From an uncultured Collinsella sp. (lineage in GTDB: Bacteria; Actinomycetota; Coriobacteriia; Coriobacteriales; Coriobacteriaceae), in NCBI GenBank assembly GCA_900548565.1, contig URKV01000001.1, forward strand, positions 1-64,000: a stretch of DNA of 64,000 nt, in the 5' to 3' direction. Shown here piece after piece: positions 23,468 through 32,066 of the stretch (the stretch's first letter is position 1; each line of letters starts with the position of its first letter). A model generated the notes under the pieces. The model was not told where the DNA came from, ran no database searches, and saw nothing but the letters and a program-made list of their open reading frames with translations. Made by a program: the position numbers and the translations under genes.

Positions 23468-25027
23468 CTACTCGGCGGGAATTACGCTGCCGTCCTGGAA
23501 GCCAACATTGTTGTGAGCGAAGCAGTCCTCGTACTTAAAGCCGGAGAGCTCCTCGCAAAGCGCCTTGACCTCGGGCTTGACGTCGGCCATCTTGCCACCC
23601 TCCTTGACACGGTGAATCTCGTCGCAAAGGATGTCGCACTGCTCCTTGTCAATCTTGATGCCGCGGGCAAGGACGGCCGCGAGCAGGAAGAAGCCGGCGC
23701 AGCCGATGAGCATGTAGCCGCAGATGTACAGAGGCACGGTGGCGGGCTGGGTCACGGCGTCGCTGTTGCCGGCGGTCTGAATGAAGCCGGAGGCAGCAAG
23801 GACGATAGCCCATACGTTGACGGCAACAGCCTGGGCGATCTGCTGGCAGAGCTGCTGTGCGGAGCTGTAGATGCCCTCGCGACGACGCAGGGTGATGAGC
23901 TCATCGACATCGGGGATGTAGTTGAGCAGAACATCGGGCAGATACTGGAAGCCAACGTAGAAGAACTTCCAGATGGCGAAGATGATGGGGTAGGCGATCA
24001 TGGCGATGGCGACCGTGGAGGTGCCGTTGATCTGACCAAAGGCGAAGTAGTTGTAGGCGATGATGCACGCGGCGCAACCGACGTTTGCCAGGTACCAAGA
24101 CTTGTGGAAGCCCTTCTTGGCCATGAGGGCGACCCAGATGGCGGTGCAGACGATAGCGACGACCTTGCCGGGCATCTCCATCACGGACTCGTAGGACTTA
24201 GGAATCTGCAGACAGTAGACGATGAAGAAGGACAGGCACGCAGACCAGCAGGCAGCGGCGAGCTTCGTGGAGACCTGCGCATACAGGACCTTGCGGAAGG
24301 ACTTGTTGCGGAAGGTAGAGATAACGTCGATGAAAAACTTCTTGATACCCTCGCCGACGCTCTCGATCTTCTCCTGAGCGACCTCCTCGGGGGTGTGCTC
24401 CCACGTAGACAGGTACACGCAGAGCAGCGAGATTGCCATGACCGAAGCGTTAATCGTAGCAATAATGAAGTAGCTGAACGGGTTGGTCTCGCCGAAGGTG
24501 CCAAAGCCAAAGCCGACGAGTGCTGCCATCAGGAAGCCGGCGGCGTTACCAAAGAGGTGCTTGTAGCCGGTGAGGTACGTACGCTCCTTGAAGTCATCGG
24601 TCATCTCGATGGTAAGCGGCGACAGGTTGGCGGTGCAGAACGTGTACGCGACGTTGTAGATCAGGTACAACACAAAGTAGTACGGGAAACCAAACGGCGT
24701 AGCCACAAAGATGAGCGGCTCGGCGACCATCATCGGGATAGCCAGCAAGATCCAGAAACGGCGGCGGCCAAAGATGCGGCCGATCTTAGTAGCGTAGAAG
24801 TTATCGGCCACAAAGCCCATGAGCGGGCACAGAATGGCGTTGAGATAGATGGCGAACGAGCTGATCAGCGCAGCCTCGCCTGCGGACAGACCGCACTCCG
24901 TGGACAGGAACAGCACCATGTAGCTGTGCGTAAAGCTCAGGGCACCGGAGTTGAGCATGCCGCCCATACCAAAGCCCAAGCGCGTCCAGAATGTGATCTT
25001 GCGCTTTTTACCGATCTTGTTAGTCAT
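23468..25027 (-). CDS. GPH-type (MFS) sugar/cation symporter, likely pectic oligosaccharide importer
   Basis: 519 aa with about 12 membrane helices. Features of the glycoside-pentoside-hexuronide group: a first segment FGMGGMLNSGALSFTHSYMVLF, a loop with KIGRIFGRRRFWILLAIP between helices, and a 6+6 layout broken by a charged loop (EEVAQEKIESVGEGIKKFF). The C-terminal tail of about 60 residues is hydrophilic and Cys-containing (KEQCDILCDEI). Its place with GH28, GH105 and CE8 suggests it brings in di- or oligogalacturonides. Start at 25027 with GAGGGAG upstream. Three copies of the island operator precede it. Confidence 0.85.
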   Translation of the reverse strand: MTNKIGKKRKITFWTRLGFGMGGMLNSGALSFTHSYMVLFLSTECGLSAGEAALISSFAIYLNAILCPLMGFVADNFYATKIGRIFGRRRFWILLAIPMMVAEPLIFVATPFGFPYYFVLYLIYNVAYTFCTANLSPLTIEMTDDFKERTYLTGYKHLFGNAAGFLMAALVGFGFGTFGETNPFSYFIIATINASVMAISLLCVYLSTWEHTPEEVAQEKIESVGEGIKKFFIDVISTFRNKSFRKVLYAQVSTKLAAACWSACLSFFIVYCLQIPKSYESVMEMPGKVVAIVCTAIWVALMAKKGFHKSWYLANVGCAACIIAYNYFAFGQINGTSTVAIAMIAYPIIFAIWKFFYVGFQYLPDVLLNYIPDVDELITLRRREGIYSSAQQLCQQIAQAVAVNVWAIVLAASGFIQTAGNSDAVTQPATVPLYICGYMLIGCAGFFLLAAVLARGIKIDKEQCDILCDEIHRVKEGGKMADVKPEVKALCEELSGFKYEDCFAHNNVGFQDGSVIPAE

Positions 25028-25110
25028 CGAGCTCCCTCTCTTTTCTCGATTGTCTTGTAACAAGACATTGGAGTCCATACCGATGTCTGTCTGCATATCG
25101 CCCACTCGTA

Positions 25111-25285
25111 GGGTGAACGTTTAGCTAGATTATGCGCGATTGCATATGATAGGTGAACGTTCACTTGTATATTATCCTTGAACGGTCGTTTTTTGCCGTT
25201 AAACGGACATCTGACTTGAAAAATATCACGATTACATGGGTATTGAGTGGGTTTAAATTTGAGGTCGATTAGGTGAACGTTTATT
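25111..25285 (-). promoter_or_regulatory. Operator cluster (sites 5-7) of the importer gene
   Basis: GGGTGAACGTTTAGC at 25111-25125, AGGTGAACGTTCACTT at 25151-25166 (one mismatch to consensus) and AGGTGAACGTTTATT at 25271-25285. Between them, at 25180-25206, lies TGAACGGTCG and CCGTTAAACGG, which matches an element near uxaC at 30127-30155. Spacing of 40 and 120 bases would allow repressor looping. The rest of the gap to the uxaA terminator shows nothing else. Confidence 0.75.
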
Positions 25286-25341
25286 GTTTTCGCCGCTCCC
25301 GTACCCTCAGGAAGACACGCCCGAACAGACAGAACAAACAT

Positions 25342-25371
25342 GGCCCCGCCGGGAACACTCCCGACGGGGCC
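25342..25371 (-). terminator. Terminator after uxaA
   Basis: GGCCCCGCCGGGA pairs with TCCCGACGGGGCC with one mismatch, 36 bases past the uxaA stop; on the minus strand it is followed by ATGTTTGTT. Confidence 0.7.
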
Positions 25372-25406
25372 ATGGTCAATAGCGCCCTATGCGAACCCAT
25401 TTACCG

Positions 25407-26891
25407 CTACAGGCAGACGCCATCCTTCCAAATGCTGATCTCGTGGCAGCCGCGACGCTCGGCACTCGTAAGCTTGCCGCTCGCCGTTTCTAGCACCAGC
25501 TGGTACAGGTCGTGGGCAGCCTCGTCGAGCGTACGCTCGCCCGTGGCGATCACGCCGGCGTTAAAGTCCATCCAGTTGGCCTTGTGGTCGCACAGACGCT
25601 GGTTGGTGAACACCTTGAGGGTAGGCGCCGGTGCGCCAAACGGCGTGCCGCGGCCGGTCGAGAACAGGATTACGTGGCAGCCGGCAGCCGTCAGGGCCGT
25701 GGTGGATACCATGTCGTTGCCCGGACCGCACAGCATGTTCAGGCCATGCTTGGTAGCCTGACCGGCATACGGCAGTACGTCGACGATGGGGGCAGATCCG
25801 CCCTTTTGCACGCAGCCGCAGCTCTTGTCCTCGAGCGTGGTAATGCCGCCGTCCTTGTTGCCGGGGCTCGGGTTCTCATAGACGACCTCACCATGGCTGA
25901 TAAAGTAGTCCTTAAAGCCGTTGAGCATGTCGGCAGCTGCGTTAAAGACGTCCTGGCTCTCACAGCGATCGAGCAGAATGCTCTCCGCGCCAAACATCTC
26001 GGGCACCTCGGTGAGCACCGACGTGCCGCCACGGGCGACGACCATATCGCTCACGCGACCGATCGTGGGGTTGGCGGTAATGCCCGAAAGACCGTCAGAG
26101 CCACCGCACTTAAGGCCAATGACCAGCTCGGAGGCAGGAATGGGCTCACGCTTGGCCTGCTTGGCCAGGTCGGCAAGCTCGGACAGGATCTTGCGACCCT
26201 CGACCTGCTCGTCGGCTACATCCTGGCAGGCGAGGAATCGAACGCGCTCGCGATCAAAGTCACCGAGCTCGTCGAGTACCTGCTGGTGCGTGCAGTTTTC
26301 GCAACCGAGGGACAGGAACAGCACACCCGCAGCGTTTGCGTGACGCGAGAGCGCCACCAGCAGACGGCGCGTCTGGGCATGGTCGGCACCGGTCTGCGAG
26401 CAGCCAAAGGGATGCGGGAAGTAGTAAACGCCCTCCAGCGAGCCCTCGACCAGATCCTGAGCCTGCTCGCACATGGCACGTGCGACCTCGTTGACGCAGC
26501 CGACCGTGGGGATGATCCACAGCTCGTTGCGCGTGGCGGCGCGGCCATCGGCGCGACGGAAACCCATAAAGGTCTCGGGCTCAACCGGCTCAACGACCGG
26601 ATGCGTCGGGTTGTAAGCGTACTCGACCTCGCCCGAAAGGTTGGTCTTGACGTTATGCGTATGAAGCCACTGACCGGGCTGGATGTCGCCCGTCACGTGA
26701 CCGATAGGAAGACCGTACTTGACGACGTCCTCCCCCGCCGCAATGGCACGCACGGCCATCTTGTGGCCCTGCGGAATATCCTCCGCGGCAACGACCTCGC
26801 CCACCCCGGGAACCGCGACGGCGGTGCCCTTGGCAAGCGGCGACAGCGCGACGATCACGTTGTCGGCCGGATTGATCTGGATAGTATTCAT
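25407..26891 (-). CDS. uxaA: Altronate dehydratase
   Basis: 494 aa. Dehydrates altronate to KDG. Short SAF-like N-terminal domain (about residues 1-95, with HKMAVRAIAAGEDVVKYG and HTHNVKT), then the UxaA catalytic domain with FMGFRRADGRAATRNELWIIPTVGCVN, HPFGCSQTGADH, CENCTHQ, LKCGGSDGLSGITANPTIG and a Cys-rich KSCGCVQKGG. The normal length and single-chain form match E. coli UxaA. Lies downstream of uxaB and uxaC on the same strand, so the three steps from galacturonate to KDG form one unit. Confidence 0.96.
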   Translation of the reverse strand: MNTIQINPADNVIVALSPLAKGTAVAVPGVGEVVAAEDIPQGHKMAVRAIAAGEDVVKYGLPIGHVTGDIQPGQWLHTHNVKTNLSGEVEYAYNPTHPVVEPVEPETFMGFRRADGRAATRNELWIIPTVGCVNEVARAMCEQAQDLVEGSLEGVYYFPHPFGCSQTGADHAQTRRLLVALSRHANAAGVLFLSLGCENCTHQQVLDELGDFDRERVRFLACQDVADEQVEGRKILSELADLAKQAKREPIPASELVIGLKCGGSDGLSGITANPTIGRVSDMVVARGGTSVLTEVPEMFGAESILLDRCESQDVFNAAADMLNGFKDYFISHGEVVYENPSPGNKDGGITTLEDKSCGCVQKGGSAPIVDVLPYAGQATKHGLNMLCGPGNDMVSTTALTAAGCHVILFSTGRGTPFGAPAPTLKVFTNQRLCDHKANWMDFNAGVIATGERTLDEAAHDLYQLVLETASGKLTSAERRGCHEISIWKDGVCL

Positions 26892-26969
26892 TACAAAGAG
26901 TCCTAACCCTACAGGTTGAGCAGAAGTCAGCGGGCGCCCGCCAGTTGCCCGGCGGGCGCACAGAAGGAT

Positions 26970-28484
26970 TTAGGCCTGGGCGTTGGCAAATGCCTGCTTG
27001 GCGCCCTCGGCGCGCACAACGGCAAGCGCGTTGACGACAAACTCCTCAAGGCCGGCGATCTGCGTAAGGTCCTCGCCCCACATCTGCTCGTTGCTGAGCA
27101 CGTCGTGCACCAGCTCGGCATCGTCTGCACCGGCGTGGGCGGCGTAGAAATCGAGCACGAAGGCATCGTCCTGAGCGGTGTACTCGGTGCCGTCGGCGCG
27201 GCGCAGGTGCAGGCCATCGCCCTCGCGAGCAACGAGCTCCTGCGTATAGAAGGCAATGAGCGTAGCGAGGCTCGTCGCCAGGCACTTGGGCAGGTTGCCG
27301 GTCTCGGCAACATAGTCCTTGAGCGTGGGCAGGTCGCGAGCACGCCATTTGGCGGTTGAGTTGAGGCAAATGGAGAGCAGCGCGTGGTCGATAAACGGGT
27401 TGTCGAAGCGGTTCTCGACGGCGGCGGCAAAGGCCTTGCAGTCCTCGACATCAAGATCGGCGGCAAGCGTCGGGATGACCTCGTCGTAGAGCATGGTGTT
27501 CATGAAGCCGCGAACGGTCTCGTCATGCATGCAATCGCGCACGATGTCAAAGCCGGCAACCCAGGAACCCGGAACAAAGGCAGTGTGGGCGCCGTTGAGG
27601 ATGCGGACCTTGCGCTTCTTGTACGGGGTGACATCGGGGGTCACAAAGACGCCCGGCAGGCCGGCCTTCACGAAGGGCAGACGCTCCTTGAGCGACTCAT
27701 CGCCCTGGATACCCCACATCTGGAAGGGCTCGCGCACGGCCAGGAAGGGATCCTCGTAGCCCAGGCGCTCGGCCACGGCAGCGGCCTCCTTAGGGTCGCG
27801 GATACGGCCGGGGACGATAGTGTCGACGAGCGTGGTGCAGACGGTGCAGTCGCTGGCCATCCACTGCGCAAACTCGTCCTCCCAGCCCCAGTCGCTCACG
27901 TACTGGTTCATGATGCGCAACAGCTCCTCGCCGTTGTGATCGATGAGCTCACAGGCGAGCACGATGACGCCCGGCTTGCCGGCGGCCCAGCGGGTGTGGA
28001 GCACCTGGGCAAGCTTGGCGGGGAAGCTCGCGGGCGGCATGTCGTCGGCCTTGCAGGACGGATCGTAGGCGATACCGGCCTCGGTGGTGTTGGAGACGAT
28101 AATCTCCAAATCGTCGGAGACGGCGACCTCCATCATGGCGCGGTAGTCGTCCTCGCGATACGGATTGAGGCAGCGGCTGCAGGCGCTGATCACACGAGAC
28201 TCGTCGACCGTGTTGCCGCTCTCCTTGCCGCGCACCAGCACGGTGTACAGGTCATCCTGAGCGTTAATGCCGTCGGCAAAGCCAAAGGCACCGCTGATGG
28301 GCTGGACCATGACAACCTTGCCGTTCCAGCCGGTTGCCTCGTTGCCCATGTCAAAGAAGCGGTCGACGAAGGCGCGCAGGAAATTGCCCTCGCCAAACTG
28401 CAGAACCTTCTCGGGCGCGTCCTTGGGCAGCAGGTAGCCCTTGTAGCCGATCTTCTCGAGCGTCTCGTAGCTGATGTTCTCCAT
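26970..28484 (-). CDS. uxaB: Tagaturonate reductase (altronate oxidoreductase)
   Basis: 504 aa mannitol dehydrogenase-type enzyme. NADH reduction of tagaturonate to altronate. N-terminal nucleotide-binding part begins VLQFGEGNFLRAFVDRFFD; later IIVSNTTEAGI and the catalytic PYKKRKVRILNGAHTAFVP with the conserved Lys and His. The related UxuB has a different N-terminus, and the pairing with uxaA supports UxaB. ATG at 28484; uxaA follows after 78 bases. Confidence 0.94.
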   Translation of the reverse strand: MENISYETLEKIGYKGYLLPKDAPEKVLQFGEGNFLRAFVDRFFDMGNEATGWNGKVVMVQPISGAFGFADGINAQDDLYTVLVRGKESGNTVDESRVISACSRCLNPYREDDYRAMMEVAVSDDLEIIVSNTTEAGIAYDPSCKADDMPPASFPAKLAQVLHTRWAAGKPGVIVLACELIDHNGEELLRIMNQYVSDWGWEDEFAQWMASDCTVCTTLVDTIVPGRIRDPKEAAAVAERLGYEDPFLAVREPFQMWGIQGDESLKERLPFVKAGLPGVFVTPDVTPYKKRKVRILNGAHTAFVPGSWVAGFDIVRDCMHDETVRGFMNTMLYDEVIPTLAADLDVEDCKAFAAAVENRFDNPFIDHALLSICLNSTAKWRARDLPTLKDYVAETGNLPKCLATSLATLIAFYTQELVAREGDGLHLRRADGTEYTAQDDAFVLDFYAAHAGADDAELVHDVLSNEQMWGEDLTQIAGLEEFVVNALAVVRAEGAKQAFANAQA

Positions 28485-28525
28485 CGATGTCTCTCCTTAG
28501 ATTGCTGTTAGCGTGCAGGCAAAAC

Positions 28526-28555
28526 GGGGGCGCCGCGTGTGGCAACGGCGCTCCC
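28526..28555. repeat. Intercistronic hairpin uxaC-uxaB
   Basis: GGGGGCGCCG pairs with CGGCGCTCCC with one mismatch, loop of 10 bases. No T-tract on the minus strand, so partial attenuation at most. Confidence 0.45.
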
Positions 28556-28580
28556 GAGTTCGGTGTGATTCGATGCGGGT

Positions 28581-30008
28581 TTAGGCCTCGACGGTATCCA
28601 GGTCAAAGCCAAAGTAGCGGACCGCGTTGTTGTAGCTAATGTCGCGCACGATGGCTCCCAGCAGCTCCATGTCGGCGGGGTACTTGCCCTGCTCGACCCA
28701 CTCACCGATCACGCCGCACAGCACGCGACGGAAGTACTCGTGACGCGGGTAGGACAGGAAGGAGCGGGAATCGGTAAGCATGCCCACAAAGTTGCCCAGC
28801 ACGCCCTCGTTAGCCAGAGCCGTGAGCTGCTCGCGCATACCAACCTCGTTGTCGTTGAACCACCAGGCAGAGCCGTTCTGGATCTTGCCGGCGGTCGGAG
28901 CCTCCTGGAAGCAGCCCATCACGGTATCGATCATGGTGTTGTCGATGGGGTTCAGGCTGTACAGGATGGTCTTGGGCAGACCCGTGGACTCCTGGATGGA
29001 GTTGAGGAAATCGGCCAGCTGGTCGGACGGCGTGTAGTTGGAGATGCAGTCGTAGCCGGTGTCGGGACCGAGCTTGGCGAACATAGCGCGGTTGTTGTCA
29101 CGCTTGCAGCCAAAGTGCAGCTGCATGGCCCAGCCAAGGCGGACATACTCGCCGGCGACGAACTGCATAAAGGCCGTCTTGTACTTGAGGACCTCGTCCT
29201 CGGCAAGCGGCTCGGCGGCAAGGCCCTTGGCAAAGATAGTCTCGATCTCGTCGGCGGTAGCCGGAACGTACATAACGTAGTCGAGCGCGTGGTCGGAAGC
29301 GCGGCAGCCCAGCTCGTGGGCAACGTCGTAGCGCTTGGAGATGGCAGCCTTCATGCCCTCGAAGTCGCTGATCTCAACGCCAGCAACCTCGGAGAGATGC
29401 TTGCAGTAGTCGGCGAACTCCTGGCCACGCTCGATGCGCAGGGCGGCATCGGGGCGCATGGCGGGAACGACCTGAACGTCAAAACTGTCGTCGGCGGCAA
29501 TCTTCTTGTGCCACTCAAAGCTGTCGGCGGGGTCGTCGGTAGTGCAGATCATACGGACGTTGGACTGCTTGATCAGGTTGCGGCAGGTAAAGCTGGCCTC
29601 AGCGAGCTTGGCGTTGGCAAGGTCCCAGACTTCCTGAGCGGTTTTGCCGTTCAGGACGCCCTCGTAGCCAAAGTAACGCTTAAGCTCCAGGTGGCTCCAC
29701 TCAAAGACGGGGTTGCCCACGCAACGGCCCAGGGTCTCGGCCCACTTCTGGAACTTCTCGCGAGCAGGGGCATCGCCGGTAATGAAGCGCTCGTCGACGC
29801 CGTTGGCACGCATCAGGCGCCACTTGTAGTGGTCACCGCCCAGCCAAACCTCGGTGATGTTCTCAAAACGCTTGTCGTCCCAGATCTCCTTGGGAGAAAT
29901 GTGGCAGTGGTAGTCAACGATGGGCATGCCCTCGGCAAAGTTGTGGAACAGCTCCTCACCGGTTTTGGTGCTCAGCAGGAAATCCTGATCGTCCATGAAG
30001 TTTTTCAT
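28581..30008 (-). CDS. uxaC: Glucuronate/galacturonate isomerase
   Basis: 475 aa uronate isomerase, first step of the pathway: galacturonate to tagaturonate (or glucuronate to fructuronate). Metal-binding HCHIS motif in PIVDYHCHISPKEIWDD near residue 35; LGGDHYKWRLMRANGV, ICTTDDPAD and QLHFGCKRDNN with the further His/Asp set. Full length. AAGGGG lies 7 bases before the ATG at 30008; the 30074 start has no site and overlaps the operators. Two copies of the island operator sit 50-110 bases upstream. Confidence 0.96.
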   Translation of the reverse strand: MKNFMDDQDFLLSTKTGEELFHNFAEGMPIVDYHCHISPKEIWDDKRFENITEVWLGGDHYKWRLMRANGVDERFITGDAPAREKFQKWAETLGRCVGNPVFEWSHLELKRYFGYEGVLNGKTAQEVWDLANAKLAEASFTCRNLIKQSNVRMICTTDDPADSFEWHKKIAADDSFDVQVVPAMRPDAALRIERGQEFADYCKHLSEVAGVEISDFEGMKAAISKRYDVAHELGCRASDHALDYVMYVPATADEIETIFAKGLAAEPLAEDEVLKYKTAFMQFVAGEYVRLGWAMQLHFGCKRDNNRAMFAKLGPDTGYDCISNYTPSDQLADFLNSIQESTGLPKTILYSLNPIDNTMIDTVMGCFQEAPTAGKIQNGSAWWFNDNEVGMREQLTALANEGVLGNFVGMLTDSRSFLSYPRHEYFRRVLCGVIGEWVEQGKYPADMELLGAIVRDISYNNAVRYFGFDLDTVEA

Positions 30009-30060
30009 CAAACAACCCCTTTGTTGGCGGAGCGGGCGCACGATGCGCTCGTTATCCTCT

Positions 30061-30155
30061 AGGTGAACGTTCACTATACTAATTCATTGCGACTTAAAAG
30101 GTGAACGTTCACCTAACCACCATGGGGTGAACGGTCGATTTTGCCCGTTCAACGG
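30061..30155 (-). promoter_or_regulatory. Operators (sites 8-9) and upstream element of uxaC
   Basis: AGGTGAACGTTCACTA at 30061-30076 and a perfect AGGTGAACGTTCACCT at 30099-30114, 38 bases centre to centre. Further out, GGTGAACGGTCG and CCCGTTCAACGG (30126-30155) repeat the element seen at 25180-25206. A -10-like TAGTAT on the minus strand (30074-30079) overlaps the first site. Confidence 0.8.
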
Positions 30156-30252
30156 TTACTGGAGCCGTGACTTGTATGTATTGCGAATTGGCAGGCGTCC
30201 CCGAATACCGAACTTGAGCGCTTTGGCCAGGTGGGTCATGTTCCGCCGTGCA

Positions 30253-30432
30253 TTTTTGGGAGTATTCAGCATCGGAGCGCACCGCGCACCGTCTTCGAAG
30301 CCCTATCTGATGCTCATATTGCGCCCAATCGGCATAAATAAGTGCCCCCGATGGCGAATTACGCCATCGGGGGCACTTAAAACAGTCGTCCTAACCTCTT
30401 TCGGGACACGCCATTGCTGAATACTCCAAAAA
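30253..30432. repeat. Inverted repeat flanking the regulator's terminator
   Basis: TTTTTGGGAGTATTCAGCA (30253-30271) and TGCTGAATACTCCAAAAA (30415-30432) are inverted copies with one extra base. They flank about 140 bases with no open reading frame, including the terminator at 30340-30378. It could be a small mobile element remnant or a long-range stem. Confidence 0.5.
30340..30378 (-). terminator. Terminator in the lacI-uxaC gap
   Basis: AAGTGCCCCCGATGGCG pairs perfectly with CGCCATCGGGGGCACTT (17 bp, 5-base loop). Minus strand continues with ATTTATGCC, plus strand with AAAACAG. Probably ends the lacI transcript. Confidence 0.75.
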
Positions 30433-30467
30433 AAGCACGTCGCAAGAGGGGGTACCTGACTAAACGG

Positions 30468-31547
30468 CTAAATTCCCGCAAGCTCGCAGTAGCGGTCGAC
30501 GTTGCTGGCAAACACCATCTCCACAGCACCCTTCTGCACGGGCTCCGCCGGAGTTTTACCCCACAGCAGATACTCGCCCAAGGTCTTGGCGCCACGGTAG
30601 GCCAGGCTCACCGGGTCCTTATAGACAATATTGGTAAAGATGCCACGGCGCAAGGCCAAGGCGCTCTCGGGGAACAGGTCGTTGCCGATTACCATGACCT
30701 TGCCGGCCTTGCCGCTTGAAACAAGCGCGTCGGCGACCACCTCGGAACCAACGGCAAAAACGCTACAGATGAGCTCGGGAGCATCCGGCGCACTCAAGCG
30801 CTGCTCAAGCTCGCGCTCGAGCTGTTTGACTTGCGCATGGGCGCCGGCAAGGTCCTCAACCCGCCATGGAATATCGTGTTCGCGCAGGTAATTATGAAAG
30901 GCGCGGGCGGTCAGGTAGTGTGAGTCGGTATAGGGATCGCCCGCCAACAGAAGCACGCGGGCGTCAGCCCCAGAAGCGTGGACCAGGTTAGCCGCCTGCT
31001 CTGCCATAAGGCTGCCCGCCGCGGAATAGTCCGCCAGACTGGCACCCAGGCGATCGAGGTGCGGTCGGTCGCCGTCTACGAGCTCGATTGCCACGCCCGC
31101 CTCGGCAATCTGCCTCAAGAGCTCGGTCGCGCGGTCATCGCCCGGAACATAGGCAAGCAGACCATCAATCTTCTCGCCTACCTGCAGACGCTCATCGATC
31201 TGCTCGAGCGCATCGGCGTAGCCGCCCACGCCAAATTCTACGCGCTCAACCGTAATGCCCTGATCGATGACCTCCTGCTCAAAGCGGTTGCAGCCTTCCC
31301 AAAGGTAACGGAAAAAGTACGCCCCCTCGCGCGATGCGCGGGGCAGGCAAAACACCAGGTTGATATCCTTGCGGCGCAGGCTCGAGGCACTCGTATTGCG
31401 ATGGTAACCCATGGCCTCGGCCTTAGCATTCACCTTGGAGCGCACGGATTCGCTCACGCCGGCCTTACCCGTCAGGGCCTTGTGCACGGTATTGATGGAA
31501 ACGCCAAGCTCGGCGGCTATGTCCTTCATGGTTACGCGAGCGCTCAT
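30468..31547 (-). CDS. LacI-family regulator, probable master of the uronate regulon
   Basis: 359 aa. HTH at residues about 5-50 (VTMKDIAAELGVSINTVHKALTGKAGVS) with an unusual recognition helix: NTVHKAL replaces the common ATVSRAL. A sensor domain follows (VEFGVGGYADALEQIDERL, VLLLAGDPYTDSHYL, VMVIGNDLFPESALALRRG). It lies upstream of uxaC on the same strand. The island operator is CG-centred, as LacI sites are, and occurs next to uxaC, so this protein is the best candidate to bind it; the ligand would be a uronate or tagaturonate. ATG at 31547 with CGGAG 9 bases upstream. Confidence 0.82.
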   Translation of the reverse strand: MSARVTMKDIAAELGVSINTVHKALTGKAGVSESVRSKVNAKAEAMGYHRNTSASSLRRKDINLVFCLPRASREGAYFFRYLWEGCNRFEQEVIDQGITVERVEFGVGGYADALEQIDERLQVGEKIDGLLAYVPGDDRATELLRQIAEAGVAIELVDGDRPHLDRLGASLADYSAAGSLMAEQAANLVHASGADARVLLLAGDPYTDSHYLTARAFHNYLREHDIPWRVEDLAGAHAQVKQLERELEQRLSAPDAPELICSVFAVGSEVVADALVSSGKAGKVMVIGNDLFPESALALRRGIFTNIVYKDPVSLAYRGAKTLGEYLLWGKTPAEPVQKGAVEMVFASNVDRYCELAGI

Positions 31548-31588
31548 GGGGTTACTCCGTTATAGATAAGTTGCCAATTAACAGTACA

Positions 31589-31600
31589 GGTAACGATACC
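31589..31600 (-). promoter_or_regulatory. Possible autoregulatory site GGTAACGATACC
   Basis: A near-palindrome with central CG upstream of the LacI gene; it differs from the island operator. Weak evidence. Confidence 0.35.
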
Positions 31601-31642
31601 CCAAAATCACTCTTCAACTCGCCGCGCTCTCCCCCAAATGTG

Positions 31643-31677
31643 CAAAGCGCCCCGCGAACGGATGCTCGCGAGGCGCT
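31643..31677 (-). terminator. Terminator of the Feo-associated gene
   Basis: AAAGCGCC and GGCGCTT pair, with CGCGA / TCGCG inside. Lies 14 bases past the stop at 31691. Confidence 0.6.
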
Positions 31678-31690
31678 TGGATGACGGACC

Positions 31691-31891
31691 TTACTTGATA
31701 CCGCGGCCCAAGTCTTCGGCAATTTTGTCCACGCCCTTAAGTGCGGCGCAAGTCTTTTTGTTGGAGCAATGTCCCGTGCAAACGCCGCCCTGAGCGCAGT
31801 CGGCGCAGGTTCCCTTGCGGTAGATGCGTACGCACACGGCGACAAACGCAATACCGATAACAGCCAGTACAACAATATCGATAGGTGCCAT
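31691..31891 (-). CDS. FeoB-associated Cys-rich membrane protein
   Basis: 66 aa. One N-terminal membrane helix (about residues 4-22, IDIVVLAVIGIAFVAVCVRI) and a short cytoplasmic tail with five Cys (CADCAQGGVC, GHC, KTC). Small proteins of this type lie next to feoB in many bacteria and are thought to help iron uptake, perhaps in the role of FeoC. It follows feoB after 175 bases on the same strand. Confidence 0.85.
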   Translation of the reverse strand: MAPIDIVVLAVIGIAFVAVCVRIYRKGTCADCAQGGVCTGHCSNKKTCAALKGVDKIAEDLGRGIK

Positions 31892-32008
31892 AGCAAGCCT
31901 CCTCTAGTTAACCACCACTTACTTTACCCCATTCTCCACCTGCCAAAAAGGGACAGGTATATTTTGGTCGGTTTTATCTGCGGAAACGCCACATCTCCCT
32001 CACCAAAA

Positions 32009-32037
32009 AGCCCGAGTGTCGCTGGGACACCCGGGCT
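32009..32037 (-). terminator. Terminator after feoB
   Basis: AGCCCGAGTGTC pairs with GACACCCGGGCT with one wobble; the minus strand continues with TTTTTGG. Lies 30 bases past the feoB stop, so the small gene at 31691 may have its own promoter. Confidence 0.8.
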
Positions 32038-32066
32038 CGTGGAAAGGGGCTAATCCTTATTCGGAC

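Noticed and set aside
30253..30432. The inverted repeat as an insertion sequence
   Set aside because: Only about 140 bases lie between the arms and no transposase or target duplication is visible, so it is listed only as a repeat.
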